Shown in pieces: positions 48,956 to 60,950 of a stretch of 64,000 nucleotides of DNA. Source of the DNA: Spongilla lacustris (lineage: Eukaryota > Porifera > Demospongiae > Spongillida > Spongillidae); NCBI GenBank assembly GCA_949361645.1, contig OX442417.1, positions 2,245,418 to 2,309,417 on the forward strand, given 5' to 3'. The notes beneath the pieces are model-generated. The model made no database searches and was not told where the DNA came from. It worked only from the letters and a program-made list of their open reading frames with translations. The translations under genes were made by a program, and so were the position numbers. Numbering within the stretch: position 1 is the stretch's first letter; every line of letters starts with the position of its first letter.

Positions 48956-50883
48956 TTTTCACCCATTTTTTGGATTTCTCCGTATATCATAGTAAACATG
49001 TAGTAAAGAGTCGTAGTATTTGCGTTTGTAGAGAAGGTCATAGTAGCTCTGGGTGTTGTTCACTCCAGTGATCAGGTAGGTCACAGATGAGGTTACATTG
49101 TCAATGTGCCAAGCACTACAGAGATGAACGGTTAAGGCTGAGTTACTGACACAAACATGTACCGGCATCTTGTTCATCACATATGTACATGTGCATCATA
49201 CATGTACATGTATATATCGTACTGGTCTAGATATCCCTACCCCCAATGAAATAGACCCTACTTGTAATCCACTCAAATGATCTGTATCATCCCCGTACAC
49301 TACAGCTTACTACAGTTGGTCCTGCTGTAGAGGAAAGCTCCCAACATCTATGTACTGTATACTGTTCCAAACCCCCACAGTTCCAAATTCCACGTGGTCA
49401 GGAAGCATGACAAAGTCGTGTGTGATCCACAGACGATCACTGGGGATGAGGCCATAGATGCCCGTATTGTAGAAGGTGGTGTCCACCCTCTGTTGAGGTG
49501 GGAGGCACCACACAATGGTGCATGGTGTGGTCATACCCCGAGGGAAGGGTGGTCATGTAACCATCCATGTGGGTCAACCTGTACTGTCGCCATGGTACTA
49601 TGCTCAGTCCAAATTGGTTAGTCACATTTACGTCAACTCCTTTTAGCGTTGTCTAATGTTGGAAGATAAAATAATCAAATCTCAGAATGAAAAATAGCAG
49701 ACACATGTAAGTACATGTACAAGTGGTTGGTACCACAGTGTGAGAACTCTTACAAGTGGGGAGGCTTGGTTCCAAGCCATCCTCAAGAAGTGTACATCAG
49801 ATGTGCACACTGCTCCCGGGTAGCTTGTGTCCAGGCTGTATGCTGGGACAGACTCATTGCAGTACTGGGATGGGTGGAGCCCACTGCTGGGTGTGGCCTA
49901 ACCTCCAGGGAAGCCTGTGAGGGTGCCATCCATGTCCCAATTATTACAGAACCTGCAGGGGTTGGTGGGAGTGGCCAGTGAATACATATACCTTATAAGG
50001 CAATATGGTTGGTAGGAGTGTAATAATGCACATCTATCTCCTCCTATATAATGCACACCTCTTACCTCATGTTCCCATTGGTAACTTGTTTTACGATTTT
50101 CTGATCCACCCAAGAACTTAAGCTTTTCTAACCACACTTGGAAACCTCCTTGGAAGAGCTTGCAGTGTGAACATGCTCTCAGGCAGGAGGTGAAGCTGGA
50201 GTCAAAGTTGACAAAGGTCACATTTGACACAATGAGGTGGGGGGTGTTGGGTGTCTTGATGCCCCCTGTTCCTGGGGGGTCTGTGTTTACTGATGTGTGA
50301 GACACAACAATAGTATTCTTTGGGAAGGAGGAGAGAGGGAAGGTGGAAGTTAAAGCAGTGTTTGTATCATACCCATTGTATTATGAGCACTCTTCCCCAG
50401 ATTAACACATTATGATAAGTACTCCTCCCCCAGAATAGTATTTCCCAATCACCACTCTTCCCCAGACCAGTACACAATGAATGCCACTTTACTCCTCCAT
50501 ACCATGATCATTGCTCCTCCCCAGACCCCATGGGTTTCCTGGATCTCAATACCATTGGCCACATTGTCGGCTACTTTGAACCCTGATAGCCTTAGCTGGC
50601 CAACAACAGACAGCTCCAGACCATTGTTGCCATTGGAGTAGGAAGTGAAGTTGTAGAAGGTAGCATTGTCTTGCACGGTTTTGCTACACCCATCAACCTA
50701 AGAGAGCAGACTAGTTCATACACACACTGTCCCTAGACCCCCACCACAACATTTCCTGTGGTACGCTACTATCACATACGAGTCACCAATAAGTACATTT
50801 AACTCTGTACATGTATGTTCCATGTGTACACATGTACATGTAGATACTGAACATAACTGTATGTCCCATGGTCCATGTGCATG

Positions 50884-51283
50884 TGCATGTATATGGAACA
50901 TAACTATGCACATACATGTATATGGAACATAACTATGCACATACATGTATATGGAACATAACTATGCACATACATGTATATGGAACATAACTATGCACAT
51001 ACATGTATATGGAACATAACTATGCACATACATGTATATGGAACATAACTATGCACATACATGTATATGGAACATAACTATGCACATACATGTATATGGA
51101 ACATAACTATGCATGCACATACATGTATATGGAACATAACTATGCACATACATGTATATGGAACATAACTATGCACATACATGTATATGGAACATAACTA
51201 TGCACATACATGTATATGGAACATAACTATGCACATACATGTATATGGAACATAACTATGCACATACATGTATATGGAACAAC
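50884..51283. repeat. 29-bp minisatellite, about 14 units
   Basis: Same unit as 8636-10101, in the same intron position of the paralogous gene copy (between exons 51337-51468 and 50527-50697). Confidence 0.97.
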
Positions 51284-52584
51284 AAAACTTTATGTATACA
51301 TACAAGTATTGAAGATTACATACATAAGGTATGCACGTCTCCCATATCCTCAGTCCAAACTCGTTGCAGGTGTGGGCGGTGTTGTTGGCAAATCCTCCAA
51401 ATGGCATCTTGTTGGGACAGACTGTAGTAGTATAAGAGGCTCCAGTTGGATGGTCCTGCAGTGCATACCTGTGCAGAGAGAGCACTAATTAGAACCACCC
51501 CCATCTTTACAGAAGTGCTTCCATTTCAAAATATAAAATACACATGGTAGCTTCCTGGTGGAATACAAATATTAATGTAGGCTACAGACCACAAAGCTTT
51601 ACACCTGAGCAATATTGCAGTGCACACATCCATCTATATCACAGTGCCCTTTCTTCCCCCTCTCCTCCTCCCCAGCACACTGCCCTACTCACCAGAACCC
51701 ATATGCCCTTGATGCAGCAGCTGCATTGCCAAAGTGGAAGTTCTGAGGGTTGGTGATCCAGAAGACAGCAGGAATCTGATCGCTGGTCAGGAGGCTTGAA
51801 GACCCTCTGGTGAGCACAGAGGTTCCCTATATAGTAGTTGTTGGTCTCTATACCATCCTCCTACAATGCATGTTATGATGTACATGTATGTATGGTCATG
51901 TGCAATAACATACAATGTACAATGTACACAGAACCACTGTTAACAATAACAAACCATACAGAACTGTTAACAATTTACAACAATAACTAACCACAAAGTA
52001 GGTGTGACCTTTTATGTCATAGGCCACGTTGCCTTGGAGAATGAGGTCGTGAACACCGTGTGCAGTAATGGCTCTGTTGTTGGAGTGGTGTATGGAGCAG
52101 TGCTTGATGTAGGACCCATTCATGGAACCACACAGGTGGAAGTGAATGACATAACGACCAAGCCTGAAGGCCTGGCCTCCATATCTAAACTCCGTATGGT
52201 CGATCCTGAGAAGCAGAACGTATACATGTACTTAAATTACAGTGGTTGTAACTATTCATTAGCTAAATAATTGGGCTTATTTAGATAAATAACCTGATTG
52301 GTTTTACAAGTACCTAAATCTACATACAACATTGTTAGCTACAGGTATCTCCCCTATCTAGCTTCATTTAACTATTCGATAGTTAAATAACCTGACTGGC
52401 AAGGCGGCCATGCCAGAACGGTGGATGAAGACTTGGCTCCCATACTGGTCTGCCCCTAGACCCTCAAATCCGGTCAGGTTACCAAGACGACTACCTTCAA
52501 CAACCACAATTGTGGGTCAGTAGCCAACCTCAGCCCTGTGAGGTATTCACACAAAATTGCAATCTACACATGCACATGTAGTTC

Positions 52585-52860
52585 ATGATGATGTGAGGTT
52601 AAAATGTGGCATGTGGAGTAACCTACAGTACACAACGACCACAAACTACATGTACATGTACATGGGAATTCATTCCATTTATGCATACAGAAAACAGCTT
52701 GTAACAGAATATTGATAAGAAACATTTTCCAATGTGTAGTGGCATGTGGAGTAACCTACAGTACACAACGACCACAAACTACATGTACATGTACATGGGA
52801 ATTCATTCCATTTATGCATACAGAAAACAGCTTGTAACAGAATATTGATAAGAAACATTT
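52585..52860. repeat. Local tandem duplication of about 130 bp in an intron
   Basis: GTGGCATGTGGAGTAACCTA ... AACATTTTCCAATGTGTA at about 52605-52738 repeats at about 52739-52870. Copy 2 has a single version at about 16175-16300. Confidence 0.85.
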
Positions 52861-52918
52861 TCCAATGTGTATGTATTTAAGTGCATGCATGTGAAAATGT
52901 GTAGGCTGGTTATGTGTG

Positions 52919-52923
<5 letters not shown>

Positions 52924-52952
<29 letters not shown>

Positions 52953-53003
52953 TGTGTGTGTGTGTGTGCATGTGTGTGTGTGCGTGTGTGTGCATGTGTG
53001 TGT

Positions 53004-53048
<45 letters not shown>
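52924..53048. repeat. Interrupted (GT)n microsatellite
   Basis: GT tract broken by CATG and CGTG words. Paralogue of the pure tract at 16371-16461. Confidence 0.95.
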
Positions 53049-53052
<4 letters not shown>

Positions 53053-53425
53053 GTGTGTTACCTGATGTCAATGAACTGGCCATCTTCAAAGATTTCAGTG
53101 ACCCCTTGGTGGGTGTACTCAAGTGTGTAATTAAAGGTCAGCTGAAGGCCATCTGGAGACACCTGGACGATTGTCTGCACTTCTGTCTCGTTGCCATCTT
53201 TCCCGGTGGCTGCTATGACAACTATGTCTCCAGGTACCCAGTCCACTGGTTCCTATTTTTGGGATTGTCTCATGGTACATGTATATGCCAATCACAAAGG
53301 GATGGGGTGAGGAGGGGAGGGAGAAGGTGTGACTACCTGAAGGTTGATGGTATCTGTGCCGTTCTGGGCAGTCTGGGCCAGCCTGGTCCACGTGATATTT
53401 CTGGGCCTTCCGTGGAGGTACCTTG

Positions 53426-54458
53426 GCGTACCCACCTAACTTCATATTCTCCCAGGTTCTTACATGATCAAATATCACTCATCACACTCCACAAGTCTAC
53501 AATTGTATCACACACTACTCTACACACAATCCACCCATTACATACCACATTACAGCACTCGAATCCCAATCCAACATTACTGTCAACCTCAGTCACATTC
53601 CTGGTCTGTACTATCAACCTCACCTCCCATCTACCTCATCCACCTTCCTCCCTTACTCCATCAACCGTTGAAACTGCAGTGCACAAGACACACCATAAAA
53701 CTATTTTTCATAAAGAAAACTTGGCCAAATAATCAATAGCTACCCAGCTTTTACCCCTCAAAGAAATGTGTGCACACTTTTGCATTAATTCCACGACCGT
53801 TCTTCATTTCTAGAATAAATATGAATAAACTCAATAACTGTTCTTTGGAGAATCAATTCTTAGCTCCAACATCAGCTGGCTACCTTTGCAAAGCTTATTA
53901 GATATTTTTTGTGATCAAATAGAAGAAATCAGTTTGGAAAATTTGATAGATTGCTACCCTTGTTGTGCTTTTTGGTGTAAAAATAGAAATCTCTGCAAGT
54001 GATTACGTACAGCAGGTGTATAAACATGTTAATATATATATAGAATCACTCTTTAGTGAGGAAGGCAACAGTGGCATAAAAGGTATGGAAACAAATATTA
54101 TAATGGTATGAACCTGATGGCTCTACATTTATATGTTGTTCCAAATCTTACATGTACATATACATGTAGGATCAATTATTTGATGCCTTACATACACAAA
54201 TTATGCCTGGAGTTTACATGTATGTATGGATTTTTGTGATGTTGATGTCAATCACCATGATGATTATAGTAATCATACACATGTATGCTGTTGTAATTGA
54301 TAGGTGAAAATGTACCGAACATGTACATGTATATATGATGGCCTGTGATGAGAAAAGCTAGCGCTGAGAAAGAAATACGAAAGGTTTGTAAACAAGTACA
54401 CAATGTATAAAAGTACCAAGTTTCTTCATTTACAAAAAGAGCTTGCCAATGGATGCCA

Positions 54459-54499
<41 letters not shown>

Positions 54500-54660
54500 A
54501 TAAAATTGTGCCTGGGGATGAGGTTGAAACCAGCCCAAAATTCAAGATTGCAAAAATCATTTTCTAATGCTAAATGCTAACTACAACTGTTCTAATAACA
54601 CACTATTCTCTACATCTGTTGTAACTGTACATGTGCTATGATAAAAAATTATCAGGGCAA
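53426..54660. other. No gene seen; C run at about 54462-54499
   Basis: Upstream of the fibrocystin copy and downstream of the TRAF-like gene. It contains a CA/TC-rich stretch (53470-53690) and a run of nearly 40 C. The expected IPT/G8 exon of copy 2 could not be found here. Confidence 0.45.
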
Positions 54661-54662
54661 GA

Positions 54663-55861
54663 TTTGTACCAGCCATGGCTTGACAGCAGGTATGAGGTCC
54701 ACTTGTACCCTAAAGTAGAGGCTGTCATCCTTCCAAGTACTGACATTGCTTCACTTCCTGGAGGTCCAGCTTTGTGTGGGCTATGAACTTATCATATCCC
54801 CATCCTGTTGTTCCCTTATCACCACTGAGCACTCTGCTTACAATATAATCGTTATCTTCAGGAAAATTAATTGTAACTGTATGATGGCCTTCATCTTTGA
54901 GTTGGTTTAGAAGGGTGAATGTACACATGTATTTGACTGGCCAGGTGAGGGCATCATCATTCTCTCCCTTCATAAGGAGCAGGAATACAGACACATGTGT
55001 ACCTTTACCATTACCAACTCCATTGGCATCTACGTTAAGACACATCTTATAGCCACAGGTATGGGTGTAAAATCCTGGACTGTACCACTGATTATTATTC
55101 ACTTTAAATTGACTGAATTGCGACATTTTGAACACTGGGGGGTTGCAATGCATTTCCAGTTTCTTCAGCTGTACCATTGCTAGATCAAGATGGTGACCAC
55201 AGGAAGTGGCTTTGTGATCTGCCATTATATGTCTTGGTGATGTGTAGGTACATCCTACATCCTTATATGGACAACTGATAGTCTCATGTGGACACTCCAA
55301 GTGATGGGAAGCCATGTCCTTTCTCTTTATGCTTACTTCACATCCACTGTTGGGACAGGGTAACATAAGATCAGGACACTTATCAAGATGGCCACCAATC
55401 ATCTCCTTATACAGGCCTACTGCTTTGCAATGCTTACATATGTACCTTCGAAGTGGACACTCTTCAGCACAATGCAGGAGATGCTTATCACGGACTATGT
55501 GCTGTTTGCAGCCATTAGAACAGAGCACCAGCACATACCCACATGTCTGAAGATGATCATTAAGTGATCCCAGCTCATTTATCCAGGGGCAGCCTGTAGA
55601 GGTACACTTCACTCTCAGACCTTTAATCCTTCTAGCAATGTTCCTATCAGGAAATGCATCCAGTGGTTGGCGACATGTTGGACATGTCCTTGAAGTGGTT
55701 TTCAGCTTGTCATAACATGACTTGCAGTACAGCTTGGCACACTCACACTTGGTTTGTTGAGGGTCTCGAGCAGGGAGAAGACAGATGACACAGTGATCAT
55801 CATCGTGAGGGACATCAACAAATTTACATTCATAACCTCCATATGCATCACTGTAGGGCAT
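54663..55861 (-). CDS. RING-TRAF zinc finger-MATH protein, last strand cut by 1-nt insertion
   Basis: The minus-strand frame runs from 55861 to a stop at 54725, 378 codons. RING (residues about 20-62: HCVICLLPARDPQQTKCECA, CKSCYD, CPTCRQ); TRAF-type zinc fingers at about 80-215 (KCTSTGCPWINELGSLNDHL, HLDKCPDLMLPCPNSGCEV, SCPYKDVGCTYTSPRH); a short coiled coil; one MATH at about 235-375. The Met at 55861 (MPYSDA) may be intronic: CCCTACAG just after it aligns with the acceptor of the gene at 1262, so the true start is probably an upstream exon. Near 54733 one extra base turns the expected QYLKDDSLYFRVQV into QYLEG and stop; the lost end (DDSLYFRVQVDLIPAVKPWL) sits in the next frame down to about 54663. 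Probable E3 adaptor; function damaged if the insertion is real. Confidence 0.82.
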
Positions 55862-55864
55862 GAT

Positions 55865-56850
55865 TTATTTTAAAAGAATGTATTAAAAAAGTAAATGAAT
55901 AATTCTATATAGTCAGTTATACTATTTGTACGAATTTTTTTTTACTCTTGCAAAGTCTACTAGTATACGTGTAGGCAAGGGTATGTAATTTAAGTGGGGA
56001 AAACACAATCATTAGTGTAACTGCTTTGGAGAGATAAGTCATTTTGATCTACATGTAAGCTTCCTGATACAGTTGCAAGCTTGTAATATGAGCGTGCTTT
56101 GCCTTTGTCTGTGCATGGGTTATGAAGAGTATCAGTGGTGACACCAGACAAGATCACATGCGTGTACTAAATCCAGTGGACTCATCTAGTAAAATATAAA
56201 GTGGACTCATCTATTAATAGTAAAATATAAAGTGCAACATGTACTCATATTCCCCATCTTTGCCCATCTGATTAAAGCCCTGACTATCACTCCAGAACTA
56301 TTCACCTATCCAAGTATCATTCAATGTAGTTGTAGGTGTGGCCAAGCAAGTTATATCTATTAGTATACTGTGTCCGTGAATTTAGACGCCTTAAATTAAA
56401 CGACTTTGTTTGTTGAACTCAATATTCATAAAAATTAGTCTCGATCATTGATTCCATTTGCTATATTAAATATATTAAATATATCATTAGAAAGCTAATG
56501 CCTAATCTCTCCCTCTTAAGTTTTTTATCATACTGATCGATAGTGGAATCGTTTCCATTTTTAGTTGTGGTAAAACATTGCATTGTACACTTTTTCCCTA
56601 GGCATACACAGGTCGACGACTTCCAGATGATTTTTTTTCCGTCGAATTTTGTCGTTAATGTTGTGGTCAAATAGGAATGATATCAAGTTGCCCACACACC
56701 AGAAAGATTAAATAAGTTGTCCGGAGGTATGACTATAATTATCCTTTTGACCACTGCCCCCCCCCCCCCCCCCCCCCCCAAATATAAACACCTTCTACTC
56801 TGCGATAACGAATACTTGCAGCTGTAGTGTGAACACTGGTCCCCAGACCA
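55865..56850. other. Intergenic, no gene seen; C run at 56757-56779
   Basis: Upstream of the TRAF-like gene. No domain on either strand. Confidence 0.4.
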
Positions 56851-56856
56851 TTGCTT

Positions 56857-56936
56857 TAGTCTTGTTCCCAGACAACATGACGCAATGGTTCTTGTAAAAA
56901 TGTATATAGACCATGCAGTGTCTGGGAACAAGACTA
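56857..56936. mobile_element. 80-bp hairpin, TAGTCTTGTTCCCAGAC...GTCTGGGAACAAGACTA
   Basis: 17-bp perfect inverted ends around a short centre with CAATGGTTC. Ends resemble the TAGTCTCG...CAGACCC hairpins at 19578 and 59051. No matching flanking duplication was seen. Confidence 0.65.
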
Positions 56937-56939
56937 TGC

Positions 56940-57535
56940 TAGTACGTATACTACTCCACTTTTCTGCTATGATAAACACAGAAAGCCAGTGTGTGACACT
57001 GAAGTGCGATGCAGGTTACTAATGCACCTAGTGTTGTAAATGTAAGCGCGGTTGGCTGAGAAAGGTATTTATTGAGCAGCCTGAACCAGCTCGTAAAGTC
57101 TATAGACACCGTGACTGTCCATCTTGATGTCCCTCCCGTCGCACAAAGTAATGTATGTGTGCGACGACTTCCGAGTGTTGAGAAAAGGCAATCTGCTACA
57201 AATGACGAGATCGTGAACAAAATTGAGACAAGTACAGTACTGGGAGGAGAAGGCTAAGGAAAGTGGAATAAACAAGAGCTATAGGCCTACATGTACTTAA
57301 TCCACCACAGTCTGAAGAAAAGTGGGAGCAAACCTCGTATAAGGCAATAGTATTATACATGGATACAGACTGATACTGATGTACTTATATTATTGGGGCC
57401 CTTGTACGTACACGTGTATATAGTTCGCTAACGTAAATAAGTTAAATATTTTCTGTGTGTTATTACATGTATGTTCCTAATCCATTTAAAAAAAGCTAAC
57501 GTAAGTACGTCTGGGTACAAAGGAAGAGCCGCTGT
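56940..57535. other. No gene seen
   Basis: Short frames only, no domain. Confidence 0.35.
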
Positions 57536-57539
57536 GGGA

Positions 57540-57581
57540 AGGTGGATTGTTCCCCCCCCCCCCCCCCCCCCCGTGCAGAAT

Positions 57582-57615
<34 letters not shown>

Positions 57616-57740
57616 ACATTCTGCACTAGTGTACAATGTCCCCCCGGACATTCTGCACTAGGGCAAACTGTCCCCCCCTAGGGTTAAATGTCCCCCCCCC
57701 CCCCCCTCCCGGACACTCCACACTAGGGCACAATGTCCTA
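57540..57740. repeat. C-rich tandem units with GGACATTCTGCACTAG
   Basis: Units of the form CCCCCCGGACATTCTGCACT then AGTGTACAATGT repeat two to four times between long C runs. An inverted, diverged set lies at 59880-59985 (TGTCCGGGGGAACATCGTAC, TGCCCTAGTGTAG). The pair may mark the two ends of an approximately 2.4-kb element. Confidence 0.6.
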
Positions 57741-57744
57741 CCTA

Positions 57745-58465
57745 TAGGATAACAAAGGAAACAGTTATAAAATTCCAACCGGCTGGTTATTAACAAAGAC
57801 CCGTCCTTATATATATATATAGCGTAAAAACCATGCATGTATTCCCATCCTGGAGGCACAATCCGGGCAGGATGTGCTGATGGGGTTCTACCCTGCCTGG
57901 TTCTGTCGAATGTTGAAGCAATAATTCAATTCCTACGTGGGTTTTGTTCGACAAAACCGGGGTAGAATCATATCTACACTGTATTCCCACCCTGGACGCT
58001 CAATCACAGTAAGGTTTTTACACTTTTCCCACCCTGGACGCAGGATGCATGGTTTTTATGTTATACTATCCCACAACGGATGAACTGACGATGGGAATAG
58101 CCTTTGCATGAAGTAACATGCTTCCTGAGGTATCAGGTGGTGCACGCAGTGTGGAGCTGTGTTTATGTGACATTACTGTTCAGGCTATGATCCTATTGAT
58201 CTCAATATATTTCAATCTCTCATACTGATGAGATTTCCGCCATGAATTATATCAATCACCACTCCTTAAGGAATTTTAATAATGAATGTTCATGTATACA
58301 TGTGTGTGAATATTGGTTTCAATGAGAGCTTTGACGACGGAAAGGAAAAGAGCTGTGTATTCGTTAAGGAATTTAATACTAAAATTCTAAATGTTGTGTC
58401 AGTATACATAGGTCCAGCGGATCACGTGATACTCCTCATGATTTATTAATTTGGTTGGCAAGTGT
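57745..58465. other. No gene seen; repeated CACCCTGGACG words at 57845-58040
   Basis: CCCATCCTGGAGGCACAATC, CCCACCCTGGACGCTCAATC and CCCACCCTGGACGCAGG, each near CATGCAT or GGTTTTTA words, form a loose repeat. No coding. Confidence 0.4.
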
Positions 58466-58469
58466 GTAA

Positions 58470-58759
58470 TGCACCTATCAATAGTCTCCCCCAACCCCCC
58501 CCCCCCCCCCCCCTCCCCCCCCCCCCCCCCAGTGCGGGCACAGATGGGGCATTTGGCTGGGGATAGATCATTACCATATGGTTAATTATTCATGAGAATA
58601 ACTATGACGCTTGCGGACAGGTATCTTATACTTTTCACGTAGCGGTGATGTAATCCATCCGCTGATGTGAGAATCTGGGTCTGGGTACGAGACTACACCT
58701 TCGCCCCATCTGTGCCTGCACTGAGGGGACTGGATTGGGGGAGACCATTGATAGGTGCA
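58470..58759. mobile_element. 290-bp TIR element with TAA target duplication
   Basis: TGCACCTATCAATAGTCTCC (58470) pairs with GGAGACCATTGATAGGTGCA (ending 58759), and further in AGTGCGGGCACAGATGGGGC pairs with GCCCCATCTGTGCCTGCACT. TAA lies on both sides (58467-58469, 58760-58762), the duplication expected for PIF/Harbinger. A half-copy of a TAGTCTCG hairpin (about 58650-58695) sits inside. No coding. Confidence 0.8.
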
Positions 58760-58764
58760 TAATG

Positions 58765-59040
58765 AACGGCGTACTAAAATCTGGCTGCCAAAGTCGTTAC
58801 AAGCAGAATTTAATATTCTGTTGGTCTGCTGTTAAGTTGTGTCCCATACTTGGAGTCTAACAGCCATCGCGATATGTCGTTGTGGCCACGGATAGAGTTA
58901 GCCTGGTACCCAAACAAATGAACTAGAAGAGTATGGGCATATTTTTCATTAAAGAACTGGCACGTATACCCAGGAGCAGCTGCTTTCATGCCAGCAGCTC
59001 GAAGCCTACAATTTCTTCGAGTCTTCTGTCTACGTAATGG
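58765..59040. other. No gene seen
   Basis: Spacer between two small transposons. A 77-codon minus frame (58810-59043) has no recognisable domain and runs into the next element. Confidence 0.35.
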
Positions 59041-59050
59041 CATTCGGACT

Positions 59051-59161
59051 TAGTCTCGGCCCCAGACCCAACGGACGCAGCTGCGGATGGATTACATCAC
59101 CCTACGCGCCGGTGATGTAATCCATCCGCAGCTGTGTCCGTTGGGTCTGGGGCCGAGACTA
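59051..59161. mobile_element. 111-bp near-perfect hairpin MITE with 9-bp target duplication ATTCGGACT
   Basis: Each arm is 51 bases (TAGTCTCGGCCCCAGACCCA ... ATTACATCACC) around a 9-base loop CTACGCGCC. ATTCGGACT flanks both sides (59042-59050 and 59162-59170). The very high arm identity and perfect duplication point to a recent insertion. A 9-bp duplication fits Mutator-like mobilisation. Confidence 0.92.
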
Positions 59162-59516
59162 ATTCGGACTGCGTGGTATAGGGGTCAAAGCCCTAGCCAG
59201 CGCTCACCTGGCTGATGTTGCACGATGACGTTGGATGATAGCTAAGCCATACCTGACGGTTCTATATTTCTGGTCACTGCACATGCATGGCTGGGTAAGT
59301 GTTTAATCTTTCTTGCTTCCTAAACGAGAACACAGTCAGGACGAAGTCTACATCATTGCTGGGTCTGGGGACCCGACAGATGTTTACTAGTAGGTTTTCC
59401 TGAGCGTAAACTGACACAGTGAAACTGAAGCGCTCGATCCCACATGGGAATGACACATACATACCAGATACAATATATAGTCACCACAGATCCGCGAGTG
59501 TACTATGGGCATCCTG

Positions 59517-59536
59517 TAGTTGGGCGTAGCCCGACC
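59517..59536. mobile_element. Solo end of the 13-kb TIR element
   Basis: TAGTTGGGCGTAGCCCGACC is a 20-base exact match to the outer TIR at 13061-13080. The following bases differ, and no partner end was found nearby. Confidence 0.7.
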
Positions 59537-59539
59537 ATA

Positions 59540-60945
59540 CATGCTGCTACGGTCAACCAGTTCTACCTTTTATCCATTTCTGTCGTCAGGGATGATTCTT
59601 AGATGTAAAACGATAAAATCCAAGGCTAGAACGTTCACCATGGCGACTTCTACAACCAATCACACAGCTGAGCAACTAGGCAAGGACAATAAATTTGCCA
59701 ACCAAATTTAATATCCATTGTTTTGGTCACGTGCTTGAGTGCCCATTGGACCTATGTAATAACTTGGCGACGGATAGGAGCTACTGTGTAATGCCGCCAA
59801 CGCGATCCCGTGTACTGCCCGTAAAAGTTTCCCAGCGTTGTCATAGATGAAATAAAATGTTATGAGGGGGGAAATTTTACTCTGGAGTGGGACAGTTTGC
59901 CCTAGTGTAGATTGTCCGGGGGAACATCGTACACTAGTGCAAAACGTCCGGGGGGACATTGTGCACTACGACACCGCCATTCCCCCATACTGTAATTTGA
60001 ATCACTCGACAAGGTAAGACACTTGTGTAACGCAAGCATGCGTGTATCTACACGACACGAATTCGACTATTTCCCAAATGAATCCAACTAAATGCGTTCA
60101 TTTTCGAGTGTGAAAGGGGCAGATTTCAGTTACGGGACTTTTAATAAACCCGTGAATTAAGGTAAAGGACGGTTATCAGTACGGCCTAGGTATTAAGCAA
60201 AACGTCATGTGAAAGAGTCAATTACGAGACTGAGCGGGTTATTTCACAAACAGACCAAATTTATTAGGCACGCGCATATACATGTAGGTGTTAGACAAAT
60301 TGGGCTTAAGAAGCTAATTTCACGCGGAAGCGGTGTTAATACATACCCTCATGAAAACCAAATTGCCCTAAAAAGTACATTCAGAGCCCCAATCAGAGGT
60401 CTTCCTCTCCCTCCCGGCCCTCAAGCACCTCCCTCCCCCTTCTTCCGAAACGGTTACTTGTTAAATACAACGCCGCTCACCTCGCCATAACGATATCCAA
60501 AACTGAGTGGTGGAGATTGGTCACGTGAATTCGTATAGTCGAAATATGTCTAAACAAACATATGCATACATGCGGACGAGTGAAGTTTAGTCTCGTACCC
60601 AGACCCTGATACCACAGCTGCGGATGACATCACCGCTACGCAGAAAGAGGTCAATTTCCAGAATTTTAAATGCGGGTATTATGGTGAAATAAATATTTTT
60701 ATCTAACTTTTCGCATCAGTTACATAAAATGGCGCGGCCGAACGCAGTTACAGTCGAAAGGGGCGTTTCTAGGCAATTAATCCCATGCACGTATATCAAT
60801 GGTATCCAGTATGTACAATTATATGGGAGTAGACTTCTTTCAGTGTTGACTTTACGCACGATCCATACAATTGAAGATAATTACGTTGATGATTCATTTA
60901 ATCATTGATTACAGCAATGAAATAGGTCCAATTTGTAGAAGCCAT
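59540..60945. other. No gene seen; TAGTCTCG half-element at about 60588-60645
   Basis: TAGTCTCGTACCCAGACCCT followed by CAGCTGCGGATGACATCACCG at 60588 is one arm of a 59051-type hairpin without its partner. The inverted C/G repeat at 59880-59985 is listed with 57540. Otherwise featureless. Confidence 0.45.
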
Positions 60946-60950
60946 CAAAT

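Larger units (their letters stand above)
48959..53425 (-). pseudogene. Fibrocystin-L (PKHD1L1)-like gene segment, copy 3: G8 and beta-helix
   Basis: Minus-strand exons: 53337-about 53420 (HGRPRNITWTRLAQTAQNGT); 53062-53252 (EPVDWVPGDIVVIAATGKDG); 52392-52535; 51992-52205 (GSYIKHCSIHHSNNRAITAH); 51693-51860 (EDGIETNN, AVFWITNPQNFHFGN); 51337-51468; 50527-50697 (VDGCSKTVQDNATFYNF); about 50066-50320 (HLIVSNVTFVNFDSSFTSCL); about 49906-49952 (NWDMDGTLTGFPG); 49754-49864 (YCNESVPAYSLDTSYPGAVC); 49311-49639; about 48959-49125 (HIDNVTSSVTYLITGVNNTQ). AG/GT signals are mostly kept. The order follows PKHD1L1 from mid-G8 through the beta-helix. Lesions relative to its paralogues: 7 bases lost near 53415, one lost giving TGA near 52520, two lost near 51819, and seven gained near 49519. 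The 5' G8/IPT exon of copy 2 is absent. Confidence 0.82.

Noticed and set aside
58810..59043. 77-codon minus frame ending in the region of the 111-bp hairpin
   Set aside because: No domain, sits between two small transposons, and nothing supports expression.
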